From positions 25,129,368 through 25,193,367 of the forward strand of contig CM055106.1 of the NCBI GenBank assembly GCA_029204225.1: a stretch of 64,000 bases of DNA, written 5' to 3'. Made by a program: the position numbers and the translations under genes. This document shows, one piece after another, positions 22,790-34,830 of this stretch (positions are counted from its first letter, which is position 1; each line of letters begins with the position of its first letter). A model generated the notes under the pieces. It worked only from the letters and a program-made list of their open reading frames with translations. It was not told where the DNA came from and searched no databases. This DNA comes from Diphasiastrum complanatum. Its lineage: Eukaryota; Streptophyta; Lycopodiopsida; Lycopodiales; Lycopodiaceae.

Positions 22790-23101
22790 TAATCCTCGGC
22801 ATAGGGTGCCATTTTGACAAGGATATACCAAGGGATGTCCCTCGGTATATCCCTCGGAAGAGACATCTCACTAATAGCCTGTTTAGAGGGATATATCGAG
22901 GGCCTTCGGTGTATCCCTCGATATTTATGTGCTAAAGGCAGAAATGAGATGAAGAAGCCTCGATTACCGAGGTAATTATCGAGGATCTCGTTTAAGGCTT
23001 ACTTCATGGTGTATATTGAGGTTTATGAAGTTTTATTTTAAAAAAAATTCTTCATAAGAACCTCGGTAATAGAGTCAGAAATCTTCCAAAATGTCGTAGT
23101 G
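22790..23101. repeat. Cluster of CCTCG/CGAGG subterminal-type repeats, possible CACTA end
   Basis: The motifs CCCTCGGTATATCCCTCGG, ATATATCGAGGG, GTATCCCTCGATATTTAT, ACCGAGGTAATTATCGAGG and AACCTCGGTAAT recur in both orientations. The block closes with ACGACACTA-type sequence on the minus strand (CACTACGACATTTTGGAAG, 23101-23083). Subterminal repeats next to a CACTA end would suit the CACTA gene at 16310-20092, but no matching left end was found. Confidence 0.45.
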
Positions 23102-23497
23102 TCATTTTTAGTACTTCTTTGATCTTCGAATAAGGGTAATAGTTTTTTGAATAAATGTGAAAGTTAAAGGATTGGTATGTTAGCTTTTGAACTTGATCTT
23201 AAAAAAAAGTCAACTATTCATCATGTGTTTCATGTAAGCTGCTTAAACCTTAGTTTATATGATGATGAGAGTTAGATGTGCTAAAGATTGTATCCATTTG
23301 GAGGACTTATCGCTTAAATGTATATTTGAAATCTGAAAGAGTACTCAAAACAAGAGATAAACATTTTAGAAATCGTTTTATCTCTGAGTGCTTGAATATG
23401 TAGATGGGTCAATTTGAAAATGATGATTCGTGGGACAAAAGTTAAAAGCATAAAGAGGATCTTCCCTAGTTTCCACTTCTGAGGATAGAAGTAGTTC

Positions 23498-23700
23498 AAG
23501 GGGGAAGAATGTTACGTCCATGTCCAGTATGTGGGATTCGGAATAATTCCTAACATGGGTAGTCGGTACTCCAGTGTATATGATTATTAGTTACACCACG
23601 TCATTCTGAATTTGGCCAGTAATATATTTAATAATCTTATGGAGACACATGCCTATAATTGGACTTATGGAACACTTGCATGGTGTTTGATTGTTATTAT
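23498..23700 (+). repeat. Possible polypurine tract and LTR start
   Basis: AAGGGGGAAGAA (23498-23509) directly before TGTTACGTCC resembles the 3' end of an internal retroelement region followed by its LTR. No second copy and no right end were found, so this is weak. Confidence 0.25.
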
Positions 23701-23960
23701 GCAAGAATAAGAGATCAATTGCTTTTGATAGAATTGAAGGATCCTAGAAGAAATATTTTCTATTCTTTAAACATTATTTAACCTGAACGCAAAATCTTTT
23801 GAAACGAGAAGTGGCGGAAGACTCATTTTTTTTTAAGATTTTAAGATTTTTTAAAATTTTCATAAATTTTAAAATTTCAAATAGAAGGAAAAAAGAACGA
23901 TTTGGACTTTGTTACATTTTGCAAAAATGTAAAATTTAGACTATGATGCAAGATATTTTT

Positions 23961-24083
23961 AAAACTTTAGGTTAATTTTGTTAAAATAATATAAACATTA
24001 GTTGTGATCAATTTGTTATTTTAAAACTTTAAGCTAATTTTGTTAAAATAACATAAACATTAGTTGTGATCAATTTGTTATTA
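23961..24083. repeat. 62-bp tandem duplication
   Basis: Two nearly identical copies, 23961-24022 and 24023-24083, starting AAAACTTTA and containing AACATTAGTTGTGATCAATT. In AT-rich DNA without genes. Confidence 0.85.
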
Positions 24084-25509
24084 TGAAAAAAAACTGTTAA
24101 ATTAAGTGAATTCAAAATTTTTGAACTTTATAATGTTTGTTTGTTTTTTAAAATACAATATATAATATCTTCATGTGATTTTAAAATTTGGTTAAAGAAT
24201 TTATCTTAATATCTTGGCATGTAAAAACATGATTCAAGTAAAAAATTAAGAAATATTATGTAACTAAGTAGGAAGAATAATTAGTAAGTTACTTAAAAAA
24301 AAATTCAAGTGCAAAATTTAAAATAGTTGTTTAACCAACCAATTTGAATAAATAGTAAACTTAAACAACACAAAGACATTTAAAAATCCACAATTTTAAA
24401 AAATAATCATCCTTAGTAATAAAAATATTCATCCTTTTTAAAAAGATAAAAGTATTCACTGTATAAGAAACTATGAGAAATATTTGTAAATTGTAGTAAA
24501 AAAATTTCGACCAAATCATTTGGGTCAAGACTAGCAGCACTTACAGGATTTACATCTACTTGAGTAGTAGACTGTTCTTGTGTAATGACTTTAACTACAA
24601 CATTGTAAGTTTGTTCAACCACCTTCTCGTGACACCAGCAGAAGTGTTTTAAGACGTGGCTAATTTTCCACTCTCGTAATCCATGATTAGTTATAGATGT
24701 TTAATCTGACTGATCAGGGAAGTTACTCGACACAACATGAAAATGTTCGCAAACAATATACATTCTGCTTTATGCATAAAACAAATAGACGAAAATATAC
24801 AGAATATATATCCGTCTGTGGGCGAGACAATTTTGTAAGAGGATCAGTAAATCCGAAAGTTTGCTAGTAAGCGAGACGCTATTCGTGGGAGAATTGTATT
24901 TTTCTCACGCCAATGCACTGTGTGGATCTGTCACACAATGCTTGAAATCAAGAGAATCAATAGGTAATATTGTAGCTGTTATGCACATATTATCCTAAAT
25001 GATTGTATAACCTTGAATAAATTTTTTGTCTACTATTGTTCGTGTATCTTATTTACTTGTTTATTCAATTTCGCACACTGGTTTGATTTTGTTGAATGTT
25101 GTATTAATCTATAACGTAGATCAGCAATGTCTGTCTACATTATGGAGGATTGTAGGAATGATATAGCCGGCAGTGACCAGCAATCGTATCTGAATTCCAC
25201 ACGAACTGATTTTGTTTGCGACTGATTTCACTTCGTGTTTTGTTTCGTTTCGTTTCGTGATCACTTAGCTTTCAGCAAAAATCAATTTCGGAGCTCGTTC
25301 AAGTTTTGTTTCGTTTCGTTCGTTATAGAGCCCGATTGATCTTTTCGCGAATTCTTCTCATTTCGTTATAAAGTCTGATTGATCTTTCGCGAATTCTTCT
25401 CGAACAGAAATTATTCGTAAATAGAATAGTTTCACGAAAGTTTCGCGAATCGTTCGAGAAACTCCCATCAGTTTGTCACCAAAATTTTATTGGAACCGAG
25501 ATCAAGAAT
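24084..25509. other. AT-rich non-coding stretch, then LTR-like DNA
   Basis: No gene seen. 25160-25225 is similar to 49150-49085 on the opposite strand (shared GCAGTGACCAGCAAT and TGAA...GAACTGAT). 25325-25405 contains two copies of GATTGATCTTTTCGCGAATTC. A GTTTC pentamer run lies near 25240-25256. Probably parts of LTRs or leaders. Confidence 0.45.
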
Positions 25510-25982
25510 TCTATGGATGCATCACCAATTATTGATTTTGAAGACAATCATGATGTGATGGGGTCAAGATCTGAAGAAGACTCTCCTCGGATTTTCTCAC
25601 CAAGAAGATCCATGAGAGATAGATCCGAGCCTAAGAGGCTCTCATATGTTGACAAAGGCAAATAAATGGATCTTGATTCCACTAATTATGCTTTTTATGT
25701 CTCTCATGAAGAGCCAAAGAATGTACAAGAGGCACTCAATACCAAGGAGTGGTATGATGCCATGAAGCAAGAGTATGATGCATTGATCACCAACAATACT
25801 TGGGAGCTTGTGGATCCTCCATCCAACAAGCATGTGATTGGTTGCAAGTGGGTATTTTGGATCAAGTTCAATCATGATGGCACCATCAACAAGTATAAAG
25901 CAAGATAATGTGCCAAAGGATTTTCTCAAATTTATGGCCTTGATTATGAGGAGACCTTTGCACCCGTCGCAAAAATGGTGAC
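25510..25982 (+). pseudogene. Copia pol fragment: end of integrase linker and start of reverse transcriptase
   Basis: The plus strand reads a linker, then WYDAMKQEYDALITNNTWEL, VIGCKWVFWIKFNHDGTI, a TAA in place of a codon after KYKAR, and CAKGFSQIYGLDYEETFAPVAK. It ends exactly where the LTR at 25983 begins. The DNA that should follow (rest of reverse transcriptase) is absent on this strand; a reverse-transcriptase piece on the opposite strand begins only about 40 codons further into the gene. Confidence 0.85.
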
Positions 25983-26640
25983 TGTTGAATTCACACGTGT
26001 GGATTGTCCACAACATGTACTTGTGATCTCCTAAGGTGAGTAGATGCACCAACATCAAGTCAAGATTGAGATTCAAGATCAATCTTAGATCCTATGGCAA
26101 AAACACACTACTACATGCATTCAATCACTACAAACTCTCACTCACACGTGTGGGAAGTATTCAAAAAATAATCTAAGTAAAAACAAGCTGCTCTCCTCGG
26201 GTAGAGAGAGAAAAAGCATCATGAGCTCTCGGGCAGAGAGAGAAAGCTAGAAATCCAGTAACACTCAAAATCCATATAATCACCAAATCAATTAGATCCA
26301 AAATGAGGAGTACAATGATACTAGTAGATCCACGAGCTACCACTATGCTTACTATGATTGGACCACACTTTGTCACCTCTTAATCCTATTGGACCATTGA
26401 TCCATGCACCTCCTAATTCTATTGGACTATGTTCGAGCACACCTCAAATTCCTATTGGACCACACAAGGTTCCACCTCTAAATCCTATTGTACCGCTTAG
26501 AATTCATCAAACAAAGGCATTACACTTGTCTACACTCTAATTGGCACGAGTTTAGCCTCTTACTCTATTTTGGCTCAATAGTGGCATTACAAGTGGAAAT
26601 GCATAATTTGCCATCTATGCCAAATTTGTTCCTATCAACA
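25983..26640 (-). repeat. Copia LTR (family A/B), second copy
   Basis: A 658-bp block, TGTTGAATTC...CCTATCAACA, closely similar to 1348-2006. On the minus strand it follows the RNase H end of the copia gene 27895-26736, with a purine-rich AGGTGTAGGA just before its start, so it is the 3' LTR. Its outer end abuts the plus-strand copia fragment. Confidence 0.88.
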
Positions 26641-26735
26641 TCCTACACCTAGATGCGTGATGTAAAAAACATAAGATCCCTATATCTAACATAGATAATC
26701 TTTTTCAATTCTTCACACTCCTACTAAAAAATTAT

Positions 26736-27895
26736 CTATGAAGATTTGAGCATCGATCTTGATATAACTCCAAGATTAGATCTATGCTTGATGAAAGCAA
26801 TTTTGCTCAAAGGCTTGGTGAGTAGATCGGTAATACAAGAGGACGAGTTGACATGCAAATAGATTTCTCCTCCCATAAGCTTTTCTCTCACAAAATGGTG
26901 TGCCACTTCTATGTGCTTGCTTCTTGCATGAAATATGGGATTATTTGCAAGAGCTTGGGCCGAGATGTTATCACACTTGATCATTGGTAGATCATCTTCC
27001 TTGATGCACTTTAGCTCGATTAATAACCTCTTGATCCAAAGCACCTCTTTGGTAGTTGTAGTGAGTGCTTTGTACTCGGCCTCACATGAAGAGAGAGATA
27101 TAGTATCTTGCTTTTTGGAAAGCCAAGATATTAGATTGCCTCCAAGAAAGATAGTGTATGCACTAATAGACTTTCGATCCATCCTGTCACTTACAAAGTC
27201 CGAATCCGAGTAGCCAACAATGGATAGATCTTCACTTTTATAGAGTAGATCATAATCACAAGATGAAGATACATATCTTAGAATCCTCTTGTCCATCTTC
27301 CAATGATGGATCTTAGGATCTTGCATAAATTGACTCAATTTGTGCACACAAAAACTTAGATCGGGCCTAGTAATGGTAAGCTAAATCAAGGAGCCTATAA
27401 GACTCCTAAAAAGTGTGATGTCCTCAAAGGATCTTTCATCCCCTTTATAAGGATCTTTTACAATTTGCTCCATTGGAGTATCTATGCTCTTAGAAATTTC
27501 CATATGGAATTTTTTCAGCATAGAGTGAGCATACCTAGATTGGCATATAAAGACATGATTCTCATAAAAATCAATTTCTAGGCCTAGGATGTAATGTATC
27601 TCTCCTAGATCTTGCATTTTAAACTCACATCCAAGTGCTAGCTTAGTTTCATCAACTAGCTTGATACAACTTCCACAAAGAATAATGTCATCAACATAAA
27701 TCAGAAGAATGACAATATTGCTATCAACAAACTTTAGATACAGGGAAGGATCATAGTCACTAAGAGTAGATCCTAGTGAGATAAGAAAAGAATTAAGTCT
27801 TGAATACCATGATCTTGGTGCTTGCGTGAGTCTATATAGACTTTTGAAAAGCAAGCACACTTTGGATTCCGGGACAGCAGGTCTGAAATCTTGGG
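26736..27895 (-). pseudogene. Copia reverse transcriptase and RNase H
   Basis: Minus-strand reading: PESKVCLLFKSLYRL, the catalytic LIYVDDIIL of reverse transcriptase, YILGLEID, TPMEQ, then SLIGSLI and a TAG stop (about 27385-27383) where the relative at 2671 has a Trp codon; the frame resumes with LTITRPDL, KQDTISLSSCEAEYKALT (RNase H) and HIEVAHHFVRE. The 5' half (gag, protease, integrase, beginning of reverse transcriptase) is missing; near 27890 the text ends and gypsy leader begins. Confidence 0.88.
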
Positions 27896-28052
27896 TAAAA
27901 GAGCTGAGAGGGTTCCTCTTCATTCTTTCTTTGGAAGTACAGTCCTCAGAAACAGCTAAGTCATCTTTCCTTTCCCTTGTACAGTTGTAAATTAGTCTTT
28001 TAGACTTTTTTTTTCCTTCAGAGGTTAAGGTAGCTCTCTTTCAGTTCCGAAG

Positions 28053-29780
28053 ATGACCATTCCTCAAGGACCTGAGCAACCCCCAGAGAGAGGCTTCGAC
28101 AAACTTGAAAAAGAAGCCTTGGCTTACAGAAAAGGGAAGGAACCCATGGAAATGGAAGAACAGGAACAGTTCGCCGAAGAACTCGACGAACTGGTTACCA
28201 AGGAGCAGTTTCTCCAATTGGTAACAGAAGTGGATGAACTGAAGTTGGCATTAGCCAATTTCAAGTCTAGTGTGGACGACTCGTTCGCTAAACTCAAAAG
28301 CTTGATTTTGAGTTCCGCGAAAGGAAGCTCCTCTCCCCTCCACTTCTCAATTATCCTCTTCTCCATTTCCATCAGTTTTGGGTGAGACTTTACGGTCTTA
28401 CCCCAATGTTTTTAAAGATTTAAAACCTCCTACTTTTAACGGGGAAGAGAAGGATAGAAACGCAGACATTCTACAAACCTTCCTCAGCAAATGGAAGGAC
28501 GTTCATGCTCTTAAACAGACCCCTGACCATTTGCAAGCAATTGAGGCCAGTCTTTCCTTAGGGCCTATGGCCTATAAGTGGTGGTTAAATCTCCAGGAGA
28601 CTGGGCAGACTCCCCGATCATGGAAAGCTTTTGAAGAAGATTTCGTAAGAGAATTTCTACCAAAAAATGAACTGGATAGAGCCTGGGAAGCCTGGGAAAG
28701 AACAGTAATGGATAAATCCCTCATCCAATATATCTCGCAGTATCGAGAAGCGATTTTAAAGATTAAAATATGGATGACTATCAGAAAATCAGGGGATTTA
28801 TCCGTGGCCTCAAAGATGAATATAAAGTAGAGGTCCAGACAAACTCCCCTACTACCCTTGAGCAAGCTCTCAGATATGCTCAAATCTATAATGATTCAGT
28901 GGGTAGGAAGAGGGCGAGACAGCAGCCACTTTCTGAGCAGCCTCCTCAGAAAGACTTTCAATTTAAAAAGAAATTTTTAAAAAGAAAGAACCAAGATAAA
29001 TTTAAAGGTGAAGCTCCTCAGAAACGCCCTTCACTCATACAGCCCTTAAAACCAGATGATTTTGAGAAAGCCAAACAAGAACGTTTGTACTTTGTGTGCA
29101 TGGGCAAGGGACACACAGTCAGACAGTGTCCCAAGGGGCCTTTCACTAAAAAAGATAAGAAAGATAAAAAACAAGTTCATCTTGTTCAGACTATATGTTT
29201 CCCCAGTGACTCGGCAGCTTTCGAGATCAAAGTGTATCATGAAGATCATGAACACTGTTGCCAGCTGACCTCTGCAATGCTAGCGAGACCCTTCAGCTTT
29301 GGGCCACATGACTTAGTACGTATGCATGGGAAAGTTGGTAACCAGCCAGTAAGAGTTATGGTTGATGATGGGGCAACCCATAATTTCATCAACTACACCC
29401 TGGTTAAAAAGCTTAAACTACCAGAAGTACCTAGTCAGCACAGGTACATACTTTCATTAGCTAAGGGTGAAGATAAAAAAATATGGAAAACTATGGTAAG
29501 TAAGTTAAATCTTGATATTCAGGGGTACCAAGATGAAATAAACTTTCAGATAATGCACCTGGATCGAACAGACATTGTTCTCGGGAGAGATTGGCTCTAC
29601 AGTTTAGGACCTTCCCTCCACAGAAACTATCAGGAGAACACCCTTAGCTTTCAGCATAAAGGCCAAGAGATCCAGTTGCATGGGGAGCATGATGTTCCCA
29701 ATAGCCCTATGGTCTGTTGTTCAGAGCTCTGTCAACTAATCGGAGACGACGACTATCAGGTATTCTTATGTGACTTTTAG
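28053..29780 (+). pseudogene. Gypsy Gag and protease, with two frameshifts
   Basis: Gag starts at the ATG at 28053 with an acidic coiled-coil-like region, shifts frame near 28375, continues with the Gag core (PPTFNGEEKDRNAD, WWLNLQETGQTP, FEEDFVREFLP), shifts again near 28765, and reaches a zinc knuckle at about 29090-29135 whose first Cys is replaced by Tyr (YFVCMGKGHTVRQC). Protease follows: VMVDDGATHNFIN has Asp in place of the usual Ser/Thr of the DSG/DTG triad. The end is VLGRDWLYSLGP and a stop at 29780. The element's leader lies just upstream. Confidence 0.9.
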
Positions 29781-29843
29781 TTTATTCCTGAAGTTTCTAT
29801 TTTCAGTTCTATTCAGTAGAAAATCAGTAAATTAGAAACTTTA

Positions 29844-31160
29844 TTGTCTAAATTTGAAGATGTTTTTCTTAAAGATTTGCCACATGGTTTACCACCTAGC
29901 AGAGAGGTAGATCATGTAATAAACCTAGTACCAGGTACAGCACCTGTTTCTAAACCTCCGTATCGGGTCAGCCGAACAGAGGATGAAGAAATAACTAGGC
30001 AGTTAGCAGATTATCTTGGGAAAGGCCAAATTCAGACCAGTAGTTCACCATGGGCCTCACCAGTCCTATTGGTGAAAAAGAAAGAGGGGTCTATGCGTCT
30101 TTGCCTAGATTATAGAGCCCTCAATAAAGTCACAAAATACCCTATGCCTCGGGCAGACGATTTGTTTGACCAACTCGACGGGGCTAAGTTTTTTAGTAAA
30201 ATAGACCTCAGATCGAGATATCATCAAGTCAGTATAAAATCGGAAGATGTCTCAAAAACAACTTTTAGGACTCGTCATGGTCATTATGAGTTTAAGGTGA
30301 TGCCATTTGGGCTCACAAATGCTCCAGCTACCTTTATGACCTTGATGAACAGTATCCTCAGACCATACTTGGGTAAGTTTGTAGTCATATTTTTAGATGA
30401 CATCCTCGTCTACACAAAACGAGGAAGGAGCATCTAAAACACCTCAGAAAGGTGTTTCGACTGCTCAGAAAGCATAAGCTCTATGCTAAACAATCCAAGT
30501 GTGAATTCTTTGTTGAAGAAGTAGCATATTTGGGTCACATTATCTCTTCAGATGGGATTAAGATGGATCCAAATAAGGTTAAAGCCATACTCAGTTGGCT
30601 GAGACCTCAGAATATTTTGGAACTTCAGATCTTTCTTGGTCTGGCGGGATATTACAGACGATTTGTCAAGGAATATGCTCAGATAGCAGTTCTTATGACA
30701 AATCTCCTTAAGAGGAAGAGAAAGGAGTTCATTTGGGAGTCCGCACAGCAGGAGAGCTTTGATGCTCTCAAAACAGCCTTAGCTACAACACCAGTTTTAA
30801 AAGTCGTCGACCCCAATCAGTCATTTGTGGTCGAAACATATGCTAGCGACTTTGCAGTAGGTGTTGTGCTAACTCGGTGGACAACCAGTTGCGTTCGAGA
30901 GTAAAAAACTCGAGCCAGTTCAGACTAGGTATAGTGCCTATGAAAAGGAACTCTTTTCTATAGTCCATGCCCTTAAGACTTGGAGGCATTATTTGTATGG
31001 TGCCAACTTTGAGGTCCTGACAGACCATGAGAGTCTCAAATACCTTTGCAATCAACCTGAGCTTAGAGGTCGGAAAGCTCGTTGGGCAGAGTTGATGCAA
31101 GAGTTTAACATGTCTATCAGATATAGACGTGGAAAATTCAATATAGTAGCAGATGCTTTT
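29844..31160 (+). pseudogene. Gypsy reverse transcriptase and RNase H, frameshifted
   Basis: Reverse transcriptase shows [44 protein letters not shown] and the catalytic [11 protein letters not shown] frameshift follows near 30420. The next frame (30452-30904) has [22 protein letters not shown] and the RNase H start, where the first catalytic Asp of the usual DAS is Tyr ([10 protein letters not shown]). After another shift the text continues AYEKELFSIVHAL, LTDHESLKYL and IVADAFSRMP. These changes make the polymerase inactive. Confidence 0.92.
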
Positions 31161-32366
31161 AGCAGAATGCCTATGATAAACAAGCTGAGTTTTATCCAGA
31201 TTCGTAATGAGTTACTCGAGTCCTTGAGGGGGAAATGCCAGCATGATGCATTCTTCTCTACTATCTGGAACTCAGTCCAGAGCAGACAGTTACAGACTCC
31301 AGAACCAGTTCCCGGGGCTGGTGCCAGTTCATCCAAGAATATGGCAGCTTCCGTTGAGGATGATGATGAGTCCGAGTATGCGTCGTCAGATGACGTTGAG
31401 GATTCTGAGCTTGTATTACCCAAGCAAACCCCAGTGTTTGAGGGTCAGTTGACTCAAGGATTCAAATGGAAACAGTATTTCATTCAGGTTGAGTACTTGC
31501 TCTATAGAGATAGAGTATGTGTCCCCAATTCAGAGGATTATAGGCAGCAGGTGCTATATGAATGTCATGACAATCCTAGCGCGGGACACCCAGGCATATA
31601 GAAGACCTATGAGCTTCTTCATAGGCAATTTTTCTGGCCCAGTATGAAAAAGGACGTCCACCAGTATGTAACCAGTTGCCAGAAATGTCAAGTAAATAAA
31701 GCAGAGCGTTTAAAGGCAGGAGGGTTGTTGCATCCCTTAGAAATACCAGCTGGTAAATGGGAGAGTATCTCCATGGATTTTATAGTAGGCCTGCCTAAAA
31801 CCCAAAAGGGTAATGATGCTATATGGGTCACAGTTGACCGTCTGACCAAAATGGCTCATTTCATTCCGACCAAAACAATCGTTAGATCTCTAGAGTTAGC
31901 GAGGTTGTTTGTAGACGGGCTATTTAAATTGTACAGTCTACCTTCCGGCATAGTCAGTGACCGGGACAGTAAGTTTACAGGAAATTTTTGGAGGGCAATA
32001 TTCCATCATCTCCATACTAGACCCTTTACCATCAGTAGGAGACTAGGCGAGGTCACCTATGAACTAGAACTCCCACACAACAGTAAGGTTTTTCCAGTCT
32101 TTCATGTAAGCCAGTTACGAAAAGCCTTAACCAGATCAGACAATCTAGTAGGGGACAGTGTTCTAGTTCTGTCACTGGATCCTCAGCAACCTCCACATGA
32201 ACCATAGGAGATTCTTGATAGTAGAGAGACGCAGACTCGTCATACTCTATACCGAGAATATCTGGTTAAGTGGAATGATCAGCCTGTTGAGAATGCCATT
32301 TGGGAAAGAGGCAGCGTCCTTCGCAAGATTTTTTCAGACTTTATCTTAGAGGACCAAGATGGTTCT
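31161..32366 (+). pseudogene. Gypsy integrase (core deleted) and chromodomain
   Basis: The zinc-binding part is present (ECHDNPSAGHPG and SCQKCQVNKAERLKAGG), with a TAG after GHPGI (31599-31601). The core has the first two catalytic Asp (SMDFIVGLPK, IVSDRDSKFTG), but after NFWRAIF the text jumps to RRLGEVTYELELP, so the part with the catalytic Glu and the remaining C-terminal region is deleted. A TAG follows PPHEP (32205-32207); the chromodomain comes next (YREYLVKWNDQPVENAIWE) and ends at 32366. Chromodomains steer integration to particular chromatin. Confidence 0.92.
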
Positions 32367-32367
32367 T

Positions 32368-32380
32368 GAGGGGGAGGGAG
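32368..32380 (+). other. Polypurine tract of the gypsy element
   Basis: GAGGGGGAGGGAG immediately before the 3' LTR. It primes second-strand synthesis in this class of element. Confidence 0.85.
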
Positions 32381-32800
32381 TGTTACGAGCTCGTAACCAG
32401 TGTCGAACCCTAGAGAACACAGATAAGTCAGATACCACAATCAGGGTCGTGTCCAACGTACATGACCAACAGGGCAAGACAGTGTGAGTAGTGTGCCCTA
32501 GCACGGTCCATAGCTATGGCGAGCCTAACACAGCCTAGGGACCCTGTCAGCAGGATAGGGGCCCCAGTTGGGTCCCGACGTGCAGTCGGCCACGTCAGTG
32601 CCACGTGGCCGACACTTGGCAGGAGCATGCTACCAGTCCTCACACTGGGCTAGAAGGGGCTTACTCTATATCAGGGAGTAGGCAAGGTTGGGTGGATCAG
32701 TTAGTGTTTGCCCTACTGTGGTGTTAGGAACTATTACACTTAGGCAAGGTTGGGTGGATTAGTTAGTGTTTGTCCTACTGTGGTGTTAGGAACTATTACA
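32381..32800 (+). repeat. 3' LTR of the gypsy element
   Basis: 420 bp, TGTTACGAGC...ACTATTACA, matching 15123-15542. Includes the same internal direct repeat. Followed directly by the CTTTC target duplication. Confidence 0.93.
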
Positions 32801-32805
32801 CTTTC

Positions 32806-34830
32806 CAAAGCCAATTTTTCTCTAATGATAGCACAAAAATTCTTGTGTGCTTCTTGATTTTGACCCTTTTATTGTAAATATATCGCTGTCATGTACTGGG
32901 TTTTGCAAAATTTTAGACTTACCTCTTTGTTGAGTACCTTGCTCCTGATATAGTGGTACTTAATCTCGATGTGCTTGCTCCTAGAGTGAAATCTAGGATT
33001 GACCGATAATGCAATAACACTCTGATTGTTACACTGAATAATTGTTGGAGCAAATTGTCGGAGACCAATATCAGACAATAAACAACCAGATTCTCTCTTT
33101 AGTAGTTTGAGAGGCTGCAATGTACTCGGATTCTGTAGATGCCATTGCAATGGAGATTTGTTTTCAATTGTTTCAAGATATTGGACCATTATTGAACATG
33201 AAGACAAGTCCAGAAGTCGGTCTTCTGGTGTCGATATCGCCTGCCCAATTTGCATCTGTATATTAATGAAGTGTATGGATATCAATGAATCAACATCACC
33301 ATAGCAGATACAAAGGTCAATTGTAGCTCGTACATATCTGATTACTCTGAAAAGATATTTTCAGTGGATCACATACCAGAGTTGGCCGTGTATTGGTTCA
33401 AGGAACTGATGGCATACGCAAGATTGGGCTTGGTGGAGATCATTGCATACATCAAGGATCCGATGATTGATTGGTATGGATATCCCTTCATTTCGGCCTT
33501 CTTTTTTCATTGGTCTGAGGACATTGTTCCTTGGATAATTTAAGACCTGGATCCATGGGATTATGTACAAACTTGCAATTCATAAAATTGAATTTTGTCA
33601 ACAAATTATAGAATTACCTTTGCTGGGAGATTAAGAGAAGTCTTCTGTTTCTATCTTTGTGGATCTGAATCCCGAGACAATAATGTGCCCCTCCAAGATC
33701 TGTCATCTCGATTTCTTGGGGTAACATCCTCTTGGTATCCTTTGTCAGTACAATATTGTTGCTAAAGAGCAATGTATCATCAACGTAGAATGTGATGACG
33801 ACAAAAAATTGATTGGCATCTTTGAAACATACATTACAATCTGCAGATTTTGGTTCAAATCCATGATCGATCAAGAAACTGTTGATTTGATGAAACCATG
33901 CCCTGGATGATTGCTTTAGATCGTACAAAGCTTTATGGAGTTTGAATACCTAATCTTCTCAACCATTGGATATAGCCTTCTGGCTGGATCATGTAAATGT
34001 CCATCTTGATAACTCCATTGAGAAATGTCGTTTCTACATCCATCTGATGTCCCTCAAGATCCACAGCAGCAACATATAATAGTAGTAGTCGAATGGAAAT
34101 GCGTTTGACAACCGGGCTAAAGGTTTTGAAGTAGTCAATATTGGGAATTTGTGAAAATCCCCTTGCCATGAGTCAAACTTTCCTTCTGTCAATATTGTCG
34201 TCTGCTTTGTATTTGATCTTAAAGATCCATTTGCAGTCGATTACTTTTCTGTCTGTTGGCAGCTTGGTTCGGACAGTCCATGTGTTGTTCCTCAGCAATG
34301 AGTTGTACTCCTTGTCCATTGCTTCGTTCCAGAAATCTAAATCGGCCTGTGACATAGCTTCCTCAATTGTTGTTGGCTCCTGAATTGAATAGTGAGAGAA
34401 CTCATCAATATATCGGACAAGTTGAGTTCGAGTTCTTGTTGATCTTCTGGTTGAAGTCTCTGGCTGTGAGATTCGACTTTGTGTCGGCTGTGTCAACTGC
34501 TCCTGAGTTGCAACTTCTTCTTCTTCTTCTGGGTCTGACTGTACAACGTGACGGTTGGAAGAAATCGAAATGGTCTTTCGATAACGATATCAGTTGTCGA
34601 GGCAGAAATTGTAGACTGCATTTGGTACTTGCCCTTCAAATCAATAAACTAATCCTCTATAAAAGTCATATCTCTGTTAGTGAAAATTTTGCAGGTGTCT
34701 ATATTGTACATATACTCCTTTAGAAGTATAGACAACAAAAATGGTTTTGAATGAATGCTCATCTAATTTCTTTCTGTTGCCCTTTGGGACATGAGCATAG
34801 GCAGTACATCTAAATACCCTCAAGCGTTTT
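32806..34830 (-). pseudogene. Copia pol interrupted by the gypsy element
   Basis: In minus-strand order: end of integrase (VFRCTAYAHVPKGNRKKLDEHSF, about 34815-34740), linker (STRRSTRTRTQLVRYIDEF), reverse transcriptase start (DFWNEAMDKEYNSLLRNNTW, VIDCKWIFKIKYKAD), ARGFSQIPNIDYFKTFSPVV, MYDLKQSSRAWF, TFYVDDTLLFSNN in place of the normal YVDD context, then RNase H (NQSVIALSVNPRFHSRSKHI). Several frameshifts. The last codons stop at the CTTTC target site and are continued at 15122 on the other side of the gypsy element. Confidence 0.85.

Noticed and set aside
25660-26085. 146-residue minus-strand ORF 26082-25642
   Set aside because: It is antisense to the clear copia reverse-transcriptase text and crosses the LTR boundary.
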